From an uncultured Pirellula sp. (GTDB lineage: Bacteria > Planctomycetota > Planctomycetia > Pirellulales > Pirellulaceae): a DNA stretch of 8,874 nucleotides. A program made the translations under genes and the position numbers. Positions 8,432-8,874 of the stretch are shown here, one piece after another. A model generated the notes under the pieces. The model ran no database searches, was not told the origin of the DNA, and saw only the letters and a program-made list of their open reading frames with translations. How positions within the stretch are numbered: position 1 is the stretch's first letter; every line of letters begins with the position of its first letter. The stretch spans positions 1 through 8,874 of the forward strand of contig CAITIF010000782.1 in the NCBI GenBank assembly GCA_903892365.1, written 5' to 3'.

Positions 8432-8486
8432 CAGGTAAATGTCGCCCGCTGGGCTTAGGAATGAATGAGTACACTTCAAATTCTTT

Positions 8487-8537
8487 TGGAATGTTTACCA
8501 GAGTTTTGCCCGAAGTCTGGCGACTCCGGCTACTTGT
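8487..8537 (+). repeat. 51-bp direct repeat A, copy 2
   Basis: Second copy of the 51-bp repeat, 280 bp downstream of copy 1 (48 of 51 identical). The two copies bracket element B in direct orientation, but not symmetrically: 6 bp separate copy 1 from element B, and 31 bp separate element B from copy 2. In this copy ccaga (8498-8502) can pair with tctgg (8516-8520); the substitution at 8220 in copy 1 weakens that stem. Confidence 0.9.
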
Positions 8538-8588
8538 TAACAGTCATCGAATTGTGAAGGTTAGCAAAGGAGTCAGGCCAAGTGGTGT

Positions 8589-8720
8589 TAGCACGCCAAA
8601 CCTGTTGCGAAGCTTGGGCACGAGGCCCAGCTTCGCGTTGCTCTTACGGGCGTTGCCCGCGTGCTCGCCGCAGCGACGGCCGGGCTTGCCCCGACACGTC
8701 GCAATAGGTTTGGTGTGCTA
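8589..8720 (+). repeat. 132-bp cloverleaf-like structured repeat C, complete copy
   Basis: The ends are 20-nt inverted repeats: tagcacgccaaacctgttgc at 8589-8608 and its counterpart at 8701-8720. The two mismatches in DNA are both G-U pairs in plus-strand RNA, giving a continuous 20-bp closing stem. Inside are three hairpins: 8607-8636 (12 bp, one bulged T, loop acgag); 8647-8659 (cgggc/gcccg, loop gtt); and 8673-8702 (gcgacg/cgtcgc around an inner cggg/cccg). Hairpins 1 and 3 compete with the inner 2 bp of the closing stem. It could be a MITE-like mobile element or a structured RNA. I see no flanking duplication, transposase or Rfam family I can name. Confidence 0.8.
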
Positions 8721-8731
8721 GACAGAACGGT

Positions 8732-8780
8732 TAGCCGACTAAACCTGTTGCGTTCGTCGGGCACGAGGCCCTTGAACGCG
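8732..8780 (+). repeat. Diverged half copy of repeat C with compensated hairpin
   Basis: The segment begins with a changed version of the repeat C head (aaacctgttgcg intact at 8741-8752) and contains a hairpin at 8750-8779 with the same loop, acgag. The outer stem is gcgttc/gaacgc instead of gcgaag/cttcgc. Three neighbouring base pairs have changed on both sides while still pairing, separated from the gggc/gccc inner stem by a small internal loop. The closing-stem partner and hairpins 2 and 3 are not recognisable. A T run (8785-8790) lies a few bases after the hairpin. Confidence 0.7.
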
Positions 8781-8800
8781 ATGGCTTTTTGGGGCTTGGT

Positions 8801-8874
8801 GGTGGTAGCACGCCAAACCTGTTGCGAAGCTTGGGCTCGAGACCCAGCTTCGCGTTGCTCTTGCGGGCGTTGCC
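8801..8874 (+). repeat. Repeat C, second copy, cut by window end
   Basis: This 74-nt segment matches 8584-8657 in the same orientation at 70 of 74 positions, offset by 217 bp. It contains the closing-stem left arm, all of hairpin 1 (8824-8853) and the start of hairpin 2. One of the four differences breaks the pair next to the hairpin 1 loop (8836/8842). The copy probably continues beyond the window. Confidence 0.85.

Larger units (their letters stand above)
8264..8455. repeat. Symmetric 192-bp nested palindromic element B
   Basis: The outer arms, 8264-8308 and 8411-8455, are inverted copies matching at 39 of 45 positions. The inner arms, 8329-8347 and 8372-8390, are a perfect 19-bp inverted repeat around a 24-nt loop. 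Between outer and inner arms lie unmatched spacers of exactly 20 nt on each side (8309-8328 and 8391-8410), so the element is symmetric: 45+20+19+24+19+20+45. Each outer arm also carries its own hairpin (see separate entries). The core word gcccggagggcg or a close variant occurs four times, twice in each orientation. No target-site duplication is obvious at the edges and no transposase frame is inside. Confidence 0.9.

Noticed and set aside
8407..8721. Plus-strand frame of 104 codons across the repeats
   Set aside because: It runs through the arm of element B, repeat A and the cloverleaf element, so the open frame is a by-product of repeat composition.
8750..8790. Intrinsic terminator formed by the diverged repeat C hairpin and following T run
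   Set aside because: There are about 5 bases between the stem and the T run, no gene reads into it from the left, and the hairpin is explained as a copy of repeat C.
8264..8874. CRISPR array
   Set aside because: Repeats are too long, few, palindromic and of three kinds, with no regular spacer length and no cas genes in view.

Overview
The window looks like chromosomal DNA from a planctomycete, probably of the Pirellulaceae (Rhodopirellula-like). The main evidence is a gene pair typical of that phylum: a large exported protein with a planctomycete cytochrome-C domain plus DUF1549 and DUF1553, followed on the same strand by a Tat-exported DUF1501 protein. Missing Shine-Dalgarno sequences and long hairpin-rich intergenic repeats fit this origin. 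The assignment rests on family knowledge, not on a database search.

Layout. (1) Positions 2-2830, plus strand: the 3' part of a very large gene for a periplasmic, beta-rich, modular protein held by one C-terminal membrane helix. Its start lies before the window. (2) 2831-2996: a short convergent intergenic gap with a 14-bp direct repeat that runs into the end of the next gene. (3) 2997-4511, minus: the DUF1501 protein. (4) 4614-7655 (or 7706), minus: the cytochrome-C/DUF1549/DUF1553 protein, with a galactose-binding-like domain inserted between two predicted coiled coils. (5) About 7707-8200: no convincing gene, with possible degraded coding remnants. (6) 8200-8874: a dense cluster of structured repeats of three unrelated kinds, running off the end of the window.

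How the genes work together. The two minus-strand genes are 102 bp apart and transcribed in the order cytochrome/DUF1549/DUF1553 then DUF1501, so they probably form one operon. Both products are predicted to be exported. Many such pairs occur per genome in planctomycetes and related bacteria, and their biochemical role is not settled. The plus-strand gene converges on them and appears unrelated.

The most interesting part is 8200-8874. It holds a 132-bp element that can fold into a cloverleaf: a 20-bp closing stem with two G-U pairs on the plus strand, and three internal hairpins. It is followed by a diverged half copy whose hairpin shows three compensatory base-pair changes, and by a second, near-identical copy cut by the window edge. 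Just before this lies a symmetric 192-bp nested palindrome between two copies of a 51-bp direct repeat. These look like mobile or RNA-structured intergenic elements rather than genes.
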